A DNA stretch of 64,000 nucleotides, taken from the NCBI RefSeq assembly GCF_001625215.2, contig NC_030381.2, forward strand, positions 5,915,131-5,979,130. Reading direction: 5' to 3'. Shown here piece by piece: positions 60,245 to 64,000 of the stretch. Under the pieces are notes generated by a model. That model was given only the letters and a program-made list of their open reading frames with translations. It was not told the origin of the DNA and did no database searches. The position numbers and the translations under genes were made by a program. Within the stretch, counting starts at the first letter, position 1; each line of letters begins with the position of its first letter. This DNA is from Daucus carota subsp. sativus. Lineage: Eukaryota > Streptophyta > Magnoliopsida > Apiales > Apiaceae.

Positions 60245-60956
60245 AACTTAACAAGTCTTCTCTCCACAATTTGGCTCTTCTTTTTCTGCATATACATATA
60301 ATATAGAATTCTTGTACGTCAGGCTCAGCGCTCCCTCTGATTCTTTTATATATTTATTAAAACACATGTTCGGGTAGAAAGTATTTTAATTTGTACTTGG
60401 TTTTTATGGTTATAAAAACCTAAACTAATTAGTTGAGCGGTCAATTCATGATTTGTTGAAAAATTTCTGAATAAATTTAGTTTCTTAGTCAAAAACTGTA
60501 TAGCGATGAATTCTTTATAAAACGATTAATCAAGAATGTTCAAAACATTATTAGAAAATATGTATTGAACTCGACAAACACAAATGATAGGTTTATCATC
60601 TATTATACGTGAATACCTGAGTTCGAATCCGACTCATCCCTAAAATATTAGAATTTGTAAGACATCTAAAATTTAATTTGTCAAAGATACATTTATTAAT
60701 TTAAAAAGAGGTGTTTGTTATTTATAAATGAGATGTATTATCTATTTTATGTGTTTGAATAATTTTTTGATATTTACAATTTAGTGGGTATAAAGTTATT
60801 AATATAATATTAAATTGTTATAAATTATCTTTTAAAGTATCTTCCGCATATTTGTAAAATTAAATTTTAACAAAAAAAAAAATCACTGACAATATAGGTT
60901 TTTCCGCTTATCAAATTGTGACTTATAAGTCAAAATTTGACTTATAAAGTCCAATA
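60245..60956. other. Amine oxidase upstream region and AT-rich spacer
   Basis: On the minus strand a tattatatgtat stretch near 60,290-60,305 could serve as a TATA region about 50 bp before the start codon. Further out nothing is recognisable. Confidence 0.4.
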
Positions 60957-61370
60957 GGGTGTTTGGCTAAACTTCTTATAAGTGCTTCTGAGCTTCTTTT
61001 AGCACTTTAAGCAGCTTCTACTTTTTACGTGGTGTTTGGCAAAAATAAGCAGAAGTGCTTATTTTGTGTTTTTAAGCCAGAAGCTGGAAGCTAGACATGC
61101 TAGCTTTTTTTGAGCTTTTCCCTTGATTTGCATTTATTATGAAGTTTTAAAAATTTTAATATATAATAAACTTTATTTATTAATAAAGTTTTTAATAATT
61201 TGATTTTTTTAAAAATTTATACATTTAAATTACCAAACACTCAATTGACTTATAAGAAAAAGTTATCCAAACACTTTTAATAACTTATAAGTCAAGTTCA
61301 CTTATCAATTATAATCCACTTCTTTATTTTAAGCAATAAGTCACACTTTTAAGTTAAGCCAAACGCCTCC
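60957..61370. mobile_element. MITE with GGGTGTTTGGC / GCCAAACGCC ends
   Basis: Left gggtgtttggctaaac, right agttaagccaaacgcctcc, with ataagtgctt / aagcaataagt arms. Same group as 16387 and 62572. Confidence 0.55.
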
Positions 61371-62571
61371 CAAATAAGTTTTTCTGACTTATAAGTTTAG
61401 AAGTTGGACTTATTAACTCAGCTAAACATCCGTAATGTATTTTTTGTATATAAACTTCTTTAGAATTTTATAATAATGAAGATAAGTTTCTACTTACATA
61501 AAAACAAACTAATAAAATATATATCTCTTTTTATAGAATATAAAAAAGATAGCGTTAAATAATCGTAATCAAATGTTGTTAAATTTGAAAATATAATGTA
61601 AAATCTTAATTAAATATTATAATATTTTAGAAACAATTTAAAATTCTTAGAAAATACCCAAAATTCACTCTAAATATATTATCTTAACTCTAACTGAATA
61701 CTACCTAAACTTCATCATTAAAAATAATTCTAGAAACTCCTCTTCGTATACATATATAAATGGAGGGCATGTGTCTGGTCATAAGAGGAGACCATGACAA
61801 ATTGGTTACAATATATTAGTGTGGCTGAGGGAGCCTTACCATGTTTATAGATAAAGTTTTAGTTAGCTCTGCCGATCTAACAACAATTTATTTTTTACTT
61901 TTTTGTTAGTTCTGATGAAAAAACTTTTTTATTACACTAAACAACGATTACCATTTGTCTGGTGTAACGGCTAATCTGGCTATCCGACGCGGTGTCATCA
62001 GAAGCCTGTTTGTCAAAGCTGAAAAATGTTGTTTGTATAATAAATTGGAAGTCGGCCGGAAACTGACTTATAACTAGAAATTAGTTTAAGATACTTTTTT
62101 CAGTGGCTAATTTTTTTAAACTTGTTTTTGATAAAACTTTCAATAAGGAATAAATTATCCATAAATCACTTTTATTTTTATTATTATATGTTTAATAACC
62201 CATAAGTAATCAATAATTCAAAAATTAGCGAGAAATTTTAAACTCTCAGCTTACCAAATAAGTCACGTTACGTCATAAACTCACCCAAACGGGCTCTAGA
62301 TCTTAGAGCGTTGTTCTGTTATTTTTAATCTAAAATTTATTGTCTTTTTAAATTAAATTATTAAGTACGATGAATGTTTGGTTTTCGTTGTCGATTTAAT
62401 GTTAAATAGACTTAGCATGTCTTGTTATTTGGTGGGTGGTTTTTATTTAAAAAATATGGTTTTCAATTTTAACAAAAATGAAATCAGTTATATAATGATA
62501 ATGACCAGACCCAGCCCGGGATGGCGTTTGTATTTTAGTTACCGGCTTCTCGCGGGGAGTGGAATCATTTG
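61371..62571. other. AT-rich spacer
   Basis: No gene, RNA gene or clear element ends seen. Gacttataagt-type phrases suggest further decayed MITE pieces near 61,380 and 62,040-62,290. Confidence 0.5.
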
Positions 62572-62791
62572 GGGACTGTTTGCTAACCAGAAGCAGAAGT
62601 TCTTTATGGATTCTGTTTTTTTACCCGTTTGTGTGAAAAAGTAGAAGCAAGAAGTTGAGAATGTTAGATTTTCTATTATAATTTCTGTTTTTTTTACAAA
62701 CATTTTACAGACTTATTTACTTTTCAATTCTACCCCACTTCTTTATTTTAAACAAGAAGTCACTTTTTTTTAACTTGGCCAAACGGCTCCC
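62572..62791. mobile_element. MITE with GGGACTGTTTGC / GGCCAAACGGCTCCC ends
   Basis: Left gggactgtttgctaaccaga, right ttaacttggccaaacggctccc, with inner agaagcaagaagt / acttctttattttaaacaag arms. Confidence 0.55.
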
Positions 62792-64000
62792 TTCAAAAAT
62801 TGTGAGAGCATGTGTAGAAGTGTGTAACTGAAGTCCTTATATATATATATTTATAAACCATTTAATTTTTAAATGAAAATTTATATAGATGATAATTTCA
62901 ATAATGATTTTATTTATGTTCTTTATTATTATTATAATATTAAATTCAAAATTTTTTAGTAAAAAGATAATATGAAAAATATGTTTAAAGTGTAAAAAAT
63001 GTGAAAATTGCTAATTATGACTTATGAGAATGAAAACTGGATTACGTTCACTTAGATAAAATGGAATGGAGCAAAAAATGGAATGTTCATTCTATTTCAA
63101 CACTATATTTCCCCACATTCATCATAAAAAATTTAGACTCACCTATATTTAGTTACTATTTCCTCATATTCTTTTCTTTCTCCATAAAATTTTGTTTGTC
63201 ATTATTTCCTAATACTCTCTTTTCTCAATAAGCTTGTTTTGTGCTCTCCTCGCCCCGGTCCTTTTTTACCGTATTTTTTTAATTGTTCGACATACATTTT
63301 AAGGTACATATAAAATATGTTTTCATAATTTATTTTAAAGTTATCCTTTTTTATATTAACATTTAAACATCAGATTTTTATTCAAAAAGAAAAAATTTAA
63401 AATAAATTGTGAAATTATATTTTATAGGAATTGTAAAATGCGTGTCAATCCCCATCCCGAAAGATAAACAACTAAGAGAAATAGAGAGAATAATTTATTT
63501 TAAAATTTTACTTTTCTTAATAAAAAAAAATCTAAAGTTAGACTTTTATCCACAAAACAATTTAAAAATAAATTATAATTATATTTTATATGAGTTTTAC
63601 AACGCGTACCGAGACATACTTCCAAACATAAATCATTAGGTGGAATGAAGGGAGCAACGATTATCACGGCTTTTATGATAAATAATATTATATATGATAA
63701 TATCAATACAATTTTATCAAGAAGATAATAAATAATAAATAATAATATATATAAATTTATAATTAAATATTTATTAGAAAAGAATTTGATAAATCGAGTT
63801 TTAAATTTCACTAATTACACATGAGTTTTTTTAAGCTAAGGCACCATTAATTTCAGGTTCAAAATTTATTTATCTACGTATTAAAATTTACAATTTATAT
63901 TGTTTAGTTGTAAAATATTAAAAAAAGGTGGACATGTCATTTCAATATACAACACATTTAATTATATTTATATTATTAAACTTAAAATATAAATAAAATT
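62792..64000. other. AT-rich spacer, possibly a decayed Stowaway piece
   Basis: No gene supported. Around 63,240-63,660 there are weak Stowaway-like phrases (ctcctcgccccggtcc; gtggaatgaagggagca) and internal repeats, too decayed to delimit. Confidence 0.4.

Noticed and set aside
60600-60640. gagttcgaatccgactc, like a tRNA B-box or SINE head
   Set aside because: No A-box at the right distance and no cloverleaf; a similar phrase at 21,350 sits in a block shared by the A-gene spacers. Too weak for a SINE or tRNA call.

Overview
The window is nuclear DNA from a flowering plant, most likely a eudicot. The reasons are GT-AG introns, very AT-rich spacers, dense MITEs (Stowaway, Tourist-like, hAT-like, Mutator-like), and proteins of clear plant type. 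An asterid such as an Apiaceae species is only a guess. Gene coordinates below are whole CDS spans; exon limits were worked out by eye from reading frame, splice dinucleotides and comparison among paralogues.

Layout. At 1-2288 lies repeat-rich spacer with a 513-bp tandem repeat. At 2289-6760 (+) is a nine-exon gene for nicotinamide/nicotinate mononucleotide adenylyltransferase (NMNAT) with an intron-containing 5' leader. At 8883-12663 (+) is a gene for a twin-CX9C protein of MICOS MIC19 type, which carries a near copy of the same leader. At 12.7-18.1 kb is a MITE-packed spacer. At 18.2-55.0 kb (+) is a tandem array of eight CYP706-family cytochrome P450 genes, all in one orientation and each with two exons split at the same place. 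At 55.98-60.24 kb (-) is a five-exon copper amine oxidase gene. The last 3.7 kb is AT-rich spacer with MITE remnants.

The CYP706 genes fall into three local types (my labels, not official names). Type A covers A1-A4 (524 aa, 18.2-39.2 kb), type B covers B1 and B2 (about 520 aa), and type C covers C1 and C2 (515-516 aa). Order along the DNA is A1, A2, A3, A4, B1, C1, (orphan A 3' flank), B2, C2. Shared non-coding blocks, two matching P450 relics and an orphan A-type 3' flank suggest an ancestral A-B-C unit that was duplicated, with the second A gene then lost. A2 (1-base deletion) and B1 (22-base deletion) are frameshifted pseudogenes. A4 has an open frame but a Thr-to-Pro change in the I-helix and a 1.43-kb element in its promoter. 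A1, A3, C1, B2 and C2 look intact.

CYP706 enzymes of known function oxidise sesquiterpenes and other small specialised metabolites at the ER, so this looks like a rapidly evolving specialised-metabolism locus. Substrates cannot be read from the sequence. The flanking NMNAT, MIC19-like and amine oxidase genes show no functional tie to it.
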